Below are positions 17,255-26,485 of a DNA stretch of 64,000 nucleotides, piece by piece. The stretch comes from Gemella massiliensis (GTDB taxonomy: Bacteria > Bacillota > Bacilli > Staphylococcales > Gemellaceae). Numbering within the stretch: position 1 is the first letter of the stretch; each line of letters begins with the position of its first letter. The notes beneath the pieces are model-generated. The model saw only the letters and a list, made by a program, of their open reading frames with translations, had not been told where the DNA came from and made no database searches. The stretch covers positions 423,387 to 487,386 of the forward strand of contig NZ_LT635545.1 in NCBI RefSeq assembly GCF_900120125.1, read 5' to 3'. Both the position numbers and the translations under genes were made by a program.

Positions 17255-17833
17255 ATGAAAAAGAAAATTTTACTTACTCTACTTATTTGCGGGTCGGTGA
17301 TTTTAACCGGTTGTTCGGCTGATAATCCGAAAAATAATGATTCTGATAACAAGAACAGTTCCAATTCTCAAACTACAAAAAAAACTGAATCACAGGCTTT
17401 TGATTTCAGCGCTATGGATAAAGACGGCAATACCGTTAAACTTAGTAACTTTAAAGGAAAAAAGGTATATATTAATACATGGGCAAGCTGGTGCGGACCT
17501 TGTATTAAGGAAACTCCAGAATTAATCAACACCTATAATAAATTTAAAGATAAAACCGACTTTGCGTTTTTATCAATGACGTCCCCAAATGACAGTTTAT
17601 TTAAAAACGATAATCCCGGTGATAAAGATAAAGCTACTATTCTTGCGAAAGCTAAAGAGTTAGGTATTAATTATCCCATATTATTTGATGTAAATGATAG
17701 ATTTTTTATTAATTACAATATCCGTTCATTCCCAACTCATATTTTTATTAATAGTAATGGGACAATTAATAAGAAAATTACAGGTATGATTTCTAAAGAT
17801 GTATTAGAAAAAGAAATTAACGCTTTAGTTTAA
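17255..17833 (+). CDS. TlpA/ResA-like thioredoxin-fold lipoprotein
   Basis: 192 residues. Lipoprotein signal with lipobox LTGC near residue 20, a Ser/Asn/Lys linker (21-48), then a thioredoxin/AhpC-TSA fold with active site WASWCGPC (near 80) and the cis-Pro loop RSFPTHIFI near 165. Anchored outside, it should be recharged by CcdA just upstream. Family members reduce apocytochrome c, methionine sulfoxide reductases or surface disulfides; no Msr gene is present here to decide. Confidence 0.88.
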   Translation: MKKKILLTLLICGSVILTGCSADNPKNNDSDNKNSSNSQTTKKTESQAFDFSAMDKDGNTVKLSNFKGKKVYINTWASWCGPCIKETPELINTYNKFKDKTDFAFLSMTSPNDSLFKNDNPGDKDKATILAKAKELGINYPILFDVNDRFFINYNIRSFPTHIFINSNGTINKKITGMISKDVLEKEINALV

Positions 17834-17834
17834 G

Positions 17835-18430
17835 TTATCCAAATAATGACCACCCCTGAAAAGGGGTGGTTTTCTCTTCGGGTATAACCCTTTGTTACTA
17901 ACACGCACCTCAAGGCGCTGGCTTTCACATTCGTTCAAGCCCTATTGTATTTTTACGCCCGCTACCCGTCAAACGGGTTTATCTATTTTTTCTTATTTCC
18001 AAATGGTTTTGTATATTCTTTTGTTGTCAGTTTATCTATTGCAATATCATGCGCTTCTTGATCTTTGATGTATTTTCTTATTGTACCTTCATTCAAACCT
18101 ACAGTACTTACATAGTATCCTTCTGCCCAAAACTTTCTATTCCCATACTTATACTTCAGGTTTGCATGCATATCAAATATCATCAGTGAACTTTTTCCTT
18201 TCAAATATCCCATAAAACTTGATACACTATATTTTAGTGGTATTGATAACAGCAAATGTATATGATCTGGCATTATATGTCCTTCTATTATTTCCACTCC
18301 TTTATACTTACATAACCTTTTTATTATATCTACTATATCTCGTTTGTATTGATTAAATTCTATTTTTCGTCTATACTTAGGGGTAAATACAATATGGTAT
18401 TTACATATCCACCCTTGTGTCAAGTATTGG
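17835..18430 (-). mobile_element. IS200/IS605-like element with tnpA only
   Basis: A Y1 transposase gene with no tnpB, plus subterminal hairpins at the downstream end: ACCACCCCTGAAAAGGGGTGGT (17849-17870) and CCCGTCAAACGGG (17965-17977). Such foldbacks are where Y1 transposases cut single strands. The exact ends are not determinable by eye. It abuts the left side of the conjugative-element remnant. Confidence 0.65.
17983..18423 (-). CDS. tnpA: IS200/IS605-family TnpA (Y1 HUH transposase)
   Basis: 146 residues. Motifs: CKYHIVFTPKYRRK at the N-terminus, HUH in MPDHIHLLLSIP (near 54-62), and the catalytic Tyr in GTIRKYIKDQEAHD (near 119). It nicks and joins single-stranded DNA at foldback hairpins. 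The only in-frame start is a TTG at 18423 without a clear RBS, and upstream codons remain open, so the N-terminus may be truncated or frameshifted by a few residues. Confidence 0.85.
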   Translation of the reverse strand: MTQGWICKYHIVFTPKYRRKIEFNQYKRDIVDIIKRLCKYKGVEIIEGHIMPDHIHLLLSIPLKYSVSSFMGYLKGKSSLMIFDMHANLKYKYGNRKFWAEGYYVSTVGLNEGTIRKYIKDQEAHDIAIDKLTTKEYTKPFGNKKK

Positions 18431-18468
18431 ATACATATTTTTTCAAATTTCCAATCAACTTTTTTACT

Positions 18469-19506
18469 CTATTTTAACTTTAAAATTGGATTTTTCAAGA
18501 GCTTGTTTATTAGGTCTGCATATACTACTTGGTCAACTACTTCCGATATAGTTGTGATTCTTTGCCCTGCATCTTTGGAAGATGCTCCACAGTGGTATAT
18601 CCTTTGCTTATCCGTATTCCAATCTATGATAATATACCTGTCATGGAACTCTCCACCGGATTTTTGAAACTTTATCTTTCTAAACGGATATTCTTTGCAA
18701 AAATCTTGGTATTCAAGGGTATGAAGTCCTTTACCAACATTGTCGCTAAATATAGTGATTTCTACCGATGAGGGTATATCTTTCAGCAGTACCAGTGTCT
18801 TAACTCCGATATAGTTATCTACAATATAAATGCTCTTTTTTGCTATGCTGTAAATGTCCTTATAAGCAAGGTTCGCTTCAATCGGCTCTCCATTTAAAAG
18901 CAAAAATCCATATTTTAGCTGAGGATTGCTAAGGTCAAGAATTAACTCTGACAGTTCGGATTTATGCACAACACTACCTAAATTGTCCACCAATCCTGCC
19001 ACCTTATCTTCCACATTCATTAAATCCCGTCTTAAATCCTGCATTTCTACGACATTACTTGTTATCTGCATGGAAAGCTGTAAAAATTCTCTTTGTCCAA
19101 TCAAGCCTTGGTTTTCCACAATATAGTCTTTCATCTGCTTAAAAGTACGTATTAAGGCTTTACTCTGCTTGACAGCAAGCTCTCCTTTAAGAACCGTCAT
19201 CAGCATGTAGATTCCGGCTTCACTAAAAACATAAGGTAAGTATCTTCTTCCTCCTGAACCTGTTTCCGATTTTGAGGTCGAAATTTTCGACCTCAAATTT
19301 TCCCATTCCTCTTTTGTAAGTTGAAACCTGAAATCATCGTCAAATTTCTCAATGTTATTTTTGACCTGCTCATTAAATCTTTTTGTTTCATACCCATAAA
19401 TCTCTGCCAGTTCAAAGTCAAGCATTACTTTCTGTCCCCTTATGATATAAATTTTTTCTGCAAGGGATTCCTGATTTACAAGCATAATTTCGTCTTTTTT
19501 ATCCAT
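18469..19506 (-). CDS. ORF6N-domain protein with C-terminal phospholipase D-like region
   Basis: 345 residues. ORF6N DNA-associated domain at about 10-125 (IRGQKVMLDFELAEIYGYETKRFNEQVKNN), a coiled linker near 140-190, then a PLD-like region with FHDRYIIID (His/Asp) and YHCGASSKDAG. ORF6N proteins occur in phages and conjugative elements; a PLD fold suggests nucleic-acid or phosphodiester chemistry, which is inference. I start at 19506 (AAAGGG spaced ten bases upstream), overlapping the end of the recombinase gene by eight bases, so the two look translationally coupled. Confidence 0.75.
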   Translation of the reverse strand: MDKKDEIMLVNQESLAEKIYIIRGQKVMLDFELAEIYGYETKRFNEQVKNNIEKFDDDFRFQLTKEEWENLRSKISTSKSETGSGGRRYLPYVFSEAGIYMLMTVLKGELAVKQSKALIRTFKQMKDYIVENQGLIGQREFLQLSMQITSNVVEMQDLRRDLMNVEDKVAGLVDNLGSVVHKSELSELILDLSNPQLKYGFLLLNGEPIEANLAYKDIYSIAKKSIYIVDNYIGVKTLVLLKDIPSSVEITIFSDNVGKGLHTLEYQDFCKEYPFRKIKFQKSGGEFHDRYIIIDWNTDKQRIYHCGASSKDAGQRITTISEVVDQVVYADLINKLLKNPILKLK

Positions 19507-21043
19507 CTTTTCCATTCCCTTTCTCAAATTTCCAAATAATCTCCACCTTGTCTTTATCATAAACATAAATCCTGTCTATGACTTCGTTGATCCAGTCTAA
19601 AACAAGCTCTCCTTTTGCAACCGCTTCTCTTAGCTTATCAACATTAAGGTTATGTCCTGAAGATGTATTTTCTTTTATCTTGTCCGTAATGATGGTTATT
19701 TCCTGTTCTGTATTTTTAAGTTTTCTGCTTAAATCTTCTTTCTTTGATAAATATGCTTCCTTATCTATTTCGTCCTGTTTATGCTTTTCATAAAGCTGCA
19801 TTTTGGAAACCTGAATCTTTTGCTTTTCCGCTTCCAGTCTTTTCTTCCTGTCAAGCAGGCTTTCACAAATGCTTTCCATAACTTTATGCTCAATCTTTCT
19901 TGTCTGTTCTTTTTCAAGAAAGCTCTCTGTATAAAATTTAATCTCTTCTGAAACAATATCTTCCAGTGTTTCTGCTTTTATCTTCCCTTTCATGCAGCCA
20001 CAGTCTTTTACTTTGTACCGATAGGGACAGCAATATCCATCTGTTTTTCCATAATTAACCGTATAAGTCATTTTATGATAGCACTTACCACAATAGACTT
20101 TGTCTTGAAGAATATGAAAATGCTTCCGCTCCCTGCTGATATGTTTTGTATTGCTGTTTAGCATATCCTGCACTTTGTCAAAATCCTCTTTGGATATAAT
20201 AGCTTCGTGCATATCTTCTCTAATTATCCAGTCTTTGCTATCAACCCATTTTCTATTATCAGAACCAACTTCCTGTACCCTTGTCTTTCCACCAACAACA
20301 GCTCCTGTATAAACTCTTTGTGTTAAAACATATCTAATAATCTGTCCTGTCCATACTCCACTTCCTCTTTTAAGCCCTATATGTTTTGCCGGCGTCAGAA
20401 CACCTCTATGATTAAAATCTTTAGAAATGGAAAGCATACTTTCACCACTAAGGTATCTTTCAAAGACTTCTTCAATGATGTTTCTCACTCTATCATCGAC
20501 AAGTAGCTGATGATGGTCTTTTTCATCTTTTACATATCCATACGGTGCTTTTGAACCGAAATAATACCCTCTATCCTGTCTTACTCTTACTGATGAACTG
20601 ATTTTTTGTGAAATGTCCTTGGAATAGTAGTCATAGACAAGATTCTTAAAAGGAATTTCTAAACTGCTGATTCCATTCTCATTGTTATTACTGTCATAAT
20701 TGTCATTCACAGAGATGAAACGAACCTGCATAAAAGGGAATATCTGCTCAATATATGCTCCGGATTCAATATAATCTCTTGCAAATCGTGATAAATCCTT
20801 TACAAGAATAGTTCTTATCTCATTTTTCTTCACAAGACCTATCATCTTTTGAAATGCAGGACGATTAAAATTTGTTCCGGTATAGCCATCATCAATATGT
20901 TCTCTTATCTTCACTCCAGTAAATTCTTCTCTTGAACTGATATAGTCTTTTAAGATTTCTCTTTGGGAAGTAATGCTGTTACTTTCGTCTTTTAAGTCGT
21001 CATCTTCTAAGGAAAGTCTTAAATAAAAATCTACTGTATTCAT
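19499..21043 (-). CDS. Large serine recombinase (second of a tandem pair)
   Basis: 514 residues. Resolvase domain with catalytic Ser11 in FYLRLSLEDD and conserved KDLSRFARDYIESG, a recombinase domain (about 165-270), a zinc ribbon with CGKC...CCPYR...CGC and a C-terminal coiled coil. Integrates or excises conjugative elements. It starts at ATG 21043 with AAGGAGG, one base after the stop of the upstream recombinase; tandem recombinases of this type are typical of Tn1549-like and other clostridial elements. Confidence 0.9.
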   Translation of the reverse strand: MNTVDFYLRLSLEDDDLKDESNSITSQREILKDYISSREEFTGVKIREHIDDGYTGTNFNRPAFQKMIGLVKKNEIRTILVKDLSRFARDYIESGAYIEQIFPFMQVRFISVNDNYDSNNNENGISSLEIPFKNLVYDYYSKDISQKISSSVRVRQDRGYYFGSKAPYGYVKDEKDHHQLLVDDRVRNIIEEVFERYLSGESMLSISKDFNHRGVLTPAKHIGLKRGSGVWTGQIIRYVLTQRVYTGAVVGGKTRVQEVGSDNRKWVDSKDWIIREDMHEAIISKEDFDKVQDMLNSNTKHISRERKHFHILQDKVYCGKCYHKMTYTVNYGKTDGYCCPYRYKVKDCGCMKGKIKAETLEDIVSEEIKFYTESFLEKEQTRKIEHKVMESICESLLDRKKRLEAEKQKIQVSKMQLYEKHKQDEIDKEAYLSKKEDLSRKLKNTEQEITIITDKIKENTSSGHNLNVDKLREAVAKGELVLDWINEVIDRIYVYDKDKVEIIWKFEKGNGKDG

Positions 21044-21044
21044 A

Positions 21045-22748
21045 TCAGCTCCTCCTTGTCTTTCTACCGAGTTTTTCAGTAATCACAGGAGTTTCTTCAA
21101 AATTAAATTTGATTTCTATTGTGTTATCTTTCCCTATAAAGATCTTATCAATGATGCTATCTACAAAGTCTTTATCCCATTTCTTTGTTTTACCTTTAAA
21201 AAGTGCTGTAAGGTACTTATGCCTTTCTTCAAGTTCAAATACTTCTTTTTCAAAGATAGCAACTTGTCTTTCTTTTAGACTTTCGAGTTCTGCTTTCTTT
21301 TTACCCAGAAGTCCTTTTTCCCTTTCAAAATCTTCTTTCCTCCACTTGCCCAAAACATATTTTTCATAATACTCACTTTGAAGTCTGCTAAAGCCTAAAA
21401 TTTTTCTTTCAATTTCAGTTATTTCTTTTTCCTTTTTCTTATCCATCTCTATTTTAAGATTGTCATAAGCATTCAGATAAGCCTTATAACTTTTACTGTT
21501 ATTTAAAAGAATAGTATCAAAGGCTGCTTTAACGGTTTTTACAAGAGTAGCTTCTGTAATAGATGTTCCGCATTTTTCTGTTGTAAATTCTCTGAACCGA
21601 TTACAGTTAAAATAAAATACAGTTTTCTTACCGCTTTTTTGCCTGTGTACGCTCATTTTTCTCTTACAAATCCCACAATAGAGTTTTCCTCTAAATACTG
21701 TATCATCCTTAGCATTCTTATTTTCTTTTCTGCTATTTTTAATGGAATTAGATTTTGAGGAAATTTTCTCCTGTACCTTTTCAAATGTATCAAGCGAGAT
21801 AATTGCTTCATGGGCATCTTCTGTTATTGTCCAATGTTCTTCGTCAAGCCTTTCTCTCTTTTTGCCTTCAAATAAATGCTTTTGATTTCTGCCTTGAATG
21901 AGTGTTCCTGTATATACACGATTTTTAAGTACTTGTAATATTGTTGTTGGAATCCAAGTTCTTATAAGTTCATTTTCATCAGCTTTAGCTTTTCCAAACT
22001 TCCTATAATCAGTTGCTATATATACTTTCTTTTCAAGCAGTAACTTTGAAATATCAAGTGTACTAAATCCCTTCAAATACGCATCAAAGATTTCTTTTAC
22101 GATGGAAGCTGTATTTTCATCAATATATAACCGTCTTACTCCATCTTCATCTTTTCTTGCTGTATAGCCATAAGGAGCTGCACCACAAATAAATCCACCT
22201 TGCTTAATTCTAATCTGATGGGAAGTTGATATTTTCTTTGAAATGTCTTTTGCATAAGTTTCATTTACAATATTCTTCAAGATTACCTCAAGAGATTTAT
22301 TGGGATCTTCCATGTGAAAGGTATCCAGATTGTCATTAACCGCAATAAATCTTACTCCAAGAAACGGAAATATCTTTTCAATGAAGTTTCCAAGCTCCGT
22401 ATAATTTCTTCCGAAGCGGGATAGATCTTTTACAATAATGCAGTTGACTTTTCCCGTCCTTACTTCTCCCATAAGTTTTTCAAAGTCAGGTCTTTCAAAT
22501 TCTGTCCCTGTCTTTGCGATGTCTTTATATATTCCAACCAAATTATGCCCGTCATTTTTCTTTATATAACTTTCACAAAGAGCAATTTGATTTTCAATGG
22601 AATCACTCGGTTTTTCTTTTTTATCTCTTGATATTCTTGTGTAAATCGCTGTTTGAAAACTGTTTCCGCTTTCTTTGCTTAATGAAGCTTCTTCTGCCCT
22701 TTCCCGTACTTTTTTACAAGAGTAAAGTTTGTAACTTCTACTGTTTCC
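21045..22748 (-). CDS. Large serine recombinase (first of the pair) lacking a start codon
   Basis: The strong similarity begins well upstream of the first usable start: codons reading TAIYTRISRDKKEKPSDSIENQ, with the catalytic Ser in TRIS, precede NLVGIYKDIAKTGTEF. Yet between the frame's stop at 22751 and a TTG at 22541 there is no ATG, GTG or TTG, and starting at 22541 would drop the catalytic Ser. The body has KDLSRFGRNYTELGNF, the recombinase domain and a CGIC zinc ribbon. I infer that the start was lost in the deletion that also truncated the SSB-like gene overlapping it. It is probably inactive. Confidence 0.75.
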   Translation of the reverse strand, partial: GNSRSYKLYSCKKVRERAEEASLSKESGNSFQTAIYTRISRDKKEKPSDSIENQIALCESYIKKNDGHNLVGIYKDIAKTGTEFERPDFEKLMGEVRTGKVNCIIVKDLSRFGRNYTELGNFIEKIFPFLGVRFIAVNDNLDTFHMEDPNKSLEVILKNIVNETYAKDISKKISTSHQIRIKQGGFICGAAPYGYTARKDEDGVRRLYIDENTASIVKEIFDAYLKGFSTLDISKLLLEKKVYIATDYRKFGKAKADENELIRTWIPTTILQVLKNRVYTGTLIQGRNQKHLFEGKKRERLDEEHWTITEDAHEAIISLDTFEKVQEKISSKSNSIKNSRKENKNAKDDTVFRGKLYCGICKRKMSVHRQKSGKKTVFYFNCNRFREFTTEKCGTSITEATLVKTVKAAFDTILLNNSKSYKAYLNAYDNLKIEMDKKKEKEITEIERKILGFSRLQSEYYEKYVLGKWRKEDFEREKGLLGKKKAELESLKERQVAIFEKEVFELEERHKYLTALFKGKTKKWDKDFVDSIIDKIFIGKDNTIEIKFNFEETPVITEKLGRKTRRS

Positions 22749-22822
22749 TCATCTTTTTCAAAACTTGAGAACGTAGGCTCTGCAACCAAGTTGGCATTGA
22801 TGTTAATCATTTCCTGCTTCAT
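22679..22822 (-). CDS. Truncated SSB-like protein of the conjugative element
   Basis: 47 residues (MKQEMININANLVAEPTFSS...VTNFTLVKKYGKG), resembling the first strand pair of single-stranded DNA-binding proteins but ending abruptly in QKKLH. ATG at 22822 has AAAGGAGAAA upstream. Its 3' part overlaps the open frame of the recombinase in another phase, which fits a fusion junction produced by deletion. Not on its own functional as an OB fold. Confidence 0.55.
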   Translation of the reverse strand: MKQEMININANLVAEPTFSSFEKDEETVEVTNFTLVKKYGKGQKKLH

Positions 22823-22849
22823 GTTTTTTATTTCTCCTTTTTCTTTTCA

Positions 22850-22893
22850 ATAAAAAAAGCGACTGAAAGTTTTATTTTCCAATCGCTTCATAA
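22850..22893 (-). terminator. Terminator inside the conjugative-element remnant
   Basis: AAGCGATTGGAAA-ATAAAA-CTTTCAGTCGCTT followed by TTTTTT on the minus strand, separating the coupling-protein operon from the SSB-like and recombinase genes. Confidence 0.75.
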
Positions 22894-22997
22894 CGCTACT
22901 GTTAAGTTTTCTTATGTTTTATTAAGTGGGATTTCTTATCCTTATCATCTTTCCTCCTGCTTTTTACATGAAAAAAGCAGCAAATCTATTTTTAGAC

Positions 22998-23435
22998 TTA
23001 CTGCTTATCATCACTGTTATTTACTTGTTTTTCTTCTTTTATCTTTTCTATCTTCTTCGTGTCTACAAAGTGAGTAGCATACCATTTTTCAATATCTTCA
23101 GAACCACTTTTGCTAAACCGTAGTTTAATAACCGGCTTTTTCCCTTGCCCGTTCTTTTTCTTAATCGCCCATTTCTTATATACACAAAACGACGGTTTTA
23201 GATTTCCTTTCTTTGCATATACCCTCATTTCATGCAGTATTGTAGACAATTTTTTAAGATTGACCTTGCATACTTTTTCCAAATACAAAACTTTTCCATT
23301 TCTCCAAAGTTCATAGTCGGTCTTTGAAAGTATTTCCAAATCCATAAGCACATCTACTGCTGTTGCATATCCTTTTCTTTTTAATTGGTGATACATAGAT
23401 GAATGAACTTTTCCTATCAGTTCTTTATCGTTCAA
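22998..23435 (-). CDS. Conserved protein of Tn1549-like elements, unknown function
   Basis: 145 residues, basic, with no recognised catalytic motif. The start is TTG at 23435, nine bases after AAGGAGG. The C-terminal half is Lys-rich (KKWAIKKKNGQGKKPVIKLRFSK) and the last ~20 residues are charged and helical. It follows the coupling-protein gene at a 63-bp distance. Role in conjugation or regulation is unknown to me. Confidence 0.6.
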   Translation of the reverse strand: MNDKELIGKVHSSMYHQLKRKGYATAVDVLMDLEILSKTDYELWRNGKVLYLEKVCKVNLKKLSTILHEMRVYAKKGNLKPSFCVYKKWAIKKKNGQGKKPVIKLRFSKSGSEDIEKWYATHFVDTKKIEKIKEEKQVNNSDDKQ

Positions 23436-23498
23436 TAATGTTTCCTCCTTGTGTATTTCTCTTTGATTATTATACCAAATGCAAATAATATCTAACAG

Positions 23499-25280
23499 CT
23501 ATAACTTCATAATAACCGTATTCTTATTTAGTTTAGCCTTGCCCCTTCTTTTCATATAGCTTTCTATATCAAACAGGTTCTTTTTATCATAATCCTCAAG
23601 TAGCTTATAGTTCTTGTGCTTTGTAATATCAAATTTATCCGATAGGAAAGGGCGAACACCACGAAGTTGAAAGATACATTTACTGCCGTCCATTACTGTT
23701 ATTTCGTCCTGACTCATCAGCTCTTTCCCCGTCTTTTGATAATTTAATCCGAAACTCTTTTGATTGCTCCTTGTTTCAGAAGTATTATATAGGTCTATGG
23801 TTTCTTTACCAAGCGTTTCTGATAGCTCTTTTAGAGTTGTTTTCTCTTTTCCGCCTAAAAATAGGGTACTATCACAATTACCTACAATTGTATCGGCGTT
23901 ATCCTTGTAGATTGCCTTTAGCTGAGATTGTGCTTGAAGTATTATACTTGCTGAAATCTCTCTACTTCTGATGGTTGCAATCAGCTTCTCAAACTTTGGA
24001 ATTAAGCCGATATTTGCAAATTCGTCAAGCAGGCATCGCACATGGACAGGAAGCCTGCCACCATATACATCATCCGCTTTATCACATAAAAGATTAAATA
24101 ACTGCGAGTACATAATGGACACTACAAAGTTAAAAGTATCATCGGTATCGGATATAATAACAAAGAGGGCAGTCTTTCTATCACCAAGAGTATCCAGTTC
24201 CAATTCATCTTCTTGCATCAAGTCCCTAAGTTCCTGAATGTCAAATGGAGCAAGCCTTGCACCGCAGCTTATAAGGATAGATTTCGCAGTTTTTCCCGCA
24301 GCCAATTTGTATTTCTTATATTGTTTCACCGCAAAATGTGTAGGCTCTTTCTTTTCTAATGCTTCAAAGAGTCTGTCTATCGGATTCATATAGGTTTCAT
24401 CATCTTCTCTGACTTCTGAAGCGTCTATCATATCAAGGAGAGTAGCGAAGTTCTTTTCTTCCTTTGGAGCTTCATAGAAGATATAGCTGATAAGTGCTGT
24501 ATAGTAGAGTTTTTCGGCTTTTACCCAAAAATCCTCACCTGCCTTTTCTCCCTCACCTTTGGTATTTGCAATGATAGTCTGAACAAGTTTTAATATATCT
24601 TTCTCAGAACGAATATAGACAAATGGATTGTATTTCATGCTCTTTTTGAAGTTGATGGTATTTAAAATTTTTATCTCATATCCGTTATCTTCAAGCATTT
24701 TGCCACACTCAAGGACTATCGTTCCTTTCGGATCGGTTACGCAATATGACGAGTGCATTTGCATAAGGTTCGGTTTGACATAAAACCTCGTCTTACCACT
24801 TCCACTACCTCCTATGACAAGTACATTTTTATTTCTCGCATACTTCGGATTTGTCGGTCTGCCATTCATTGTCAGTCGTTCTGTTTGTGTTAGCAAGATG
24901 TTGCTTTGAAACTTCTCGTCCATATATGGCTCGATATCTTTTTTATTTCCCCATCTTGCCGAGCCGTACTCTCTGCCTTGCCTAAACTTCTTGGCATTCT
25001 TTCCTTTGGTATAGACAATAAATTTAATTAAGGCTGCTACTCCAACTCCTACCAGTATATCAATAAGATGTATGCTTGGGATAAAACTCATTGTATTAAG
25101 CTCTAATATCCCCTGAAATATCTTATCAATCATATCTCCACCTACATAACTTCTTACATGATGAGAGAAAATGTTTCCTAAATAGAAAAATGCAAGATAG
25201 GGAATGTTTTGTTTTACAAACTTTGCCTTATCTTGAACCTTGAATAAGCCTTTGATGTCTTTTAATATCTTATTTATCAC
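23499..25280 (-). CDS. VirD4/TraG-family type IV coupling protein
   Basis: 593 residues from GTG at 25280 (GGAGGTGAAAAGACTC upstream). Two N-terminal membrane segments (near 25-45 and 70-92), Walker A VIGGSGSGKTR at about 155-165, Walker B-like HVRCLLDEFANIG, and ILQAQSQLKAIY further on. This ATPase links the relaxosome to the type IV secretion channel. The relaxase, VirB4 and other channel genes are absent, so it is a stranded part of a conjugative module. It overlaps the antirepressor gene by 11 bases. Confidence 0.88.
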   Translation of the reverse strand: MINKILKDIKGLFKVQDKAKFVKQNIPYLAFFYLGNIFSHHVRSYVGGDMIDKIFQGILELNTMSFIPSIHLIDILVGVGVAALIKFIVYTKGKNAKKFRQGREYGSARWGNKKDIEPYMDEKFQSNILLTQTERLTMNGRPTNPKYARNKNVLVIGGSGSGKTRFYVKPNLMQMHSSYCVTDPKGTIVLECGKMLEDNGYEIKILNTINFKKSMKYNPFVYIRSEKDILKLVQTIIANTKGEGEKAGEDFWVKAEKLYYTALISYIFYEAPKEEKNFATLLDMIDASEVREDDETYMNPIDRLFEALEKKEPTHFAVKQYKKYKLAAGKTAKSILISCGARLAPFDIQELRDLMQEDELELDTLGDRKTALFVIISDTDDTFNFVVSIMYSQLFNLLCDKADDVYGGRLPVHVRCLLDEFANIGLIPKFEKLIATIRSREISASIILQAQSQLKAIYKDNADTIVGNCDSTLFLGGKEKTTLKELSETLGKETIDLYNTSETRSNQKSFGLNYQKTGKELMSQDEITVMDGSKCIFQLRGVRPFLSDKFDITKHKNYKLLEDYDKKNLFDIESYMKRRGKAKLNKNTVIMKL

Positions 25281-26001
25281 GAGTCTTTTCACCTCCAATC
25301 AAGAGTAAAAGAAAGTGTCTTCCTTTAGGTGTTATAAAGGTTTGAATGCCCACTGCATCATTATCGTTTCTACACCATTCCTTTACTTCAAAATATCCCT
25401 TATTGTTCTTAGCATAGGGTAGAAGTCTGTTTTTCTTATCTCTGTAAATGAGTTCCTTCTCTAAGAGGAATTGAATAAATACCTTTTGTGGGATATGAAG
25501 CTCTTTTGCTGTGTTTCTAAAGTTGGTCAGCAGATTGTTATTCACCAGTTCATCAAAATACTTGGCTTTCGGCTCTAAATCTTCTATGATTTTTTCTTTT
25601 TCAGCAATCAGGTGATTGGCAAGGAGTACCGCATTTGCCAATATTTCTTCATTGCTCATTTTTTCTTGATTTTTGATATATCCTCCATTCTTACGAATAC
25701 TCGGTAATACCTCTGTGGTGATCCACTTCTTAAATTCCTTTGCCTGTGGTAGCTTTGAAGATAGGATCAGAGAATATAATCCTGACTCGTTGATAGATAC
25801 CATACTTCTTCTTTGCCTGTCGTCGTGAAACACGACATCAGCTTTATCATCTATATCCACATGTCTTACCAAAGCATCTCTCGTGTTTGAATAGCCAAGC
25901 TTTTCAGCTACTTCTTTTCCGATAAAGAAAAACTCACCGTCTTTTTCCATTACAGTGAGTTTCCCAAATTCCATATTTTCAAATGTTATTAAGTTGCTCA
26001 T
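25270..26001 (-). CDS. BRO-N/KilAC-type antirepressor-like protein
   Basis: 243 residues. N-terminal BRO domain (about 8-110: GEFFFIGKEVAEKLGYSNTRDALVRHV) and a C-terminal KilA-C-like DNA-binding region (about 140-235, with NFRNTAKELHIPQKVFIQFLL). Such proteins regulate phage and conjugative-element genes. The start overlaps the upstream PcfB-like gene by four bases, and its end overlaps the coupling-protein start, so the four genes read as one operon. Confidence 0.8.
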   Translation of the reverse strand: MSNLITFENMEFGKLTVMEKDGEFFFIGKEVAEKLGYSNTRDALVRHVDIDDKADVVFHDDRQRRSMVSINESGLYSLILSSKLPQAKEFKKWITTEVLPSIRKNGGYIKNQEKMSNEEILANAVLLANHLIAEKEKIIEDLEPKAKYFDELVNNNLLTNFRNTAKELHIPQKVFIQFLLEKELIYRDKKNRLLPYAKNNKGYFEVKEWCRNDNDAVGIQTFITPKGRHFLLLLIGGEKTRDK

Positions 26002-26483
26002 AAGCTCTGCTCCTTTTGTTTATTCTTAACTTTATCCTTAGAAACAGTATTTTTTGCCATCTCCTTAAACTTCTCAATATTTTTGTGAATGGACTCTTTC
26101 CTCTCAGCCTTTCTTTCTGATGTTGCAAGGGCATTTTTAAAGGCTTTCTCCATCATTTTCATATCTTTGGCTTGGAAAAATACGGAGTATTTGCCTGTTT
26201 CTTTATCTTTCATTACCGAAAACTTAACACCATATTTGTTAAGCTCTTTTTTCAGTTCTTTCAGTTCCGCTTCTTCTACCGGTATTTCTTCCAGTTGCCC
26301 TTTTTTCGCCATATCCTTGAGCTTGACTTCATTTCCGTTTACTTTAACGAGCTTTTCAAGTCCTCCCAGTTTCTCTGCTTCTTTTATCAGTTTTTTCAAC
26401 AGATTTAAAAGAAGTTTTCCTGTTACTTTAGCAGCCTTAACTTCAAGGCTTAATGTCTTTCTTGCAATTTCTTCGTTAACCAC
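25998..26483 (-). CDS. PcfB/DUF3801-family conjugation protein
   Basis: 161 residues. N-terminal region MVNEEIARKTLSLEVKAAKVTGKLLLNLLKK resembles the PcfB family, whose founding member helps the pCF10 coupling protein contact the relaxosome. A Lys-rich tail ends the protein. I prefer GTG at 26483, nine bases after AGGAGG, over the TTG at 26489. It sits in the operon with the initiator and the coupling protein, consistent with that role. Confidence 0.75.
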   Translation of the reverse strand: MVNEEIARKTLSLEVKAAKVTGKLLLNLLKKLIKEAEKLGGLEKLVKVNGNEVKLKDMAKKGQLEEIPVEEAELKELKKELNKYGVKFSVMKDKETGKYSVFFQAKDMKMMEKAFKNALATSERKAERKESIHKNIEKFKEMAKNTVSKDKVKNKQKEQSL

Positions 26484-26485
26484 AT

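Noticed and set aside
22955..22990. Eight-codon ORF after AGGAGGAAAG (MIRIRNPT) in the element
   Set aside because: The spacing from RBS to ATG is too short and the frame ends at once; chance cannot be excluded and there is no supporting context.
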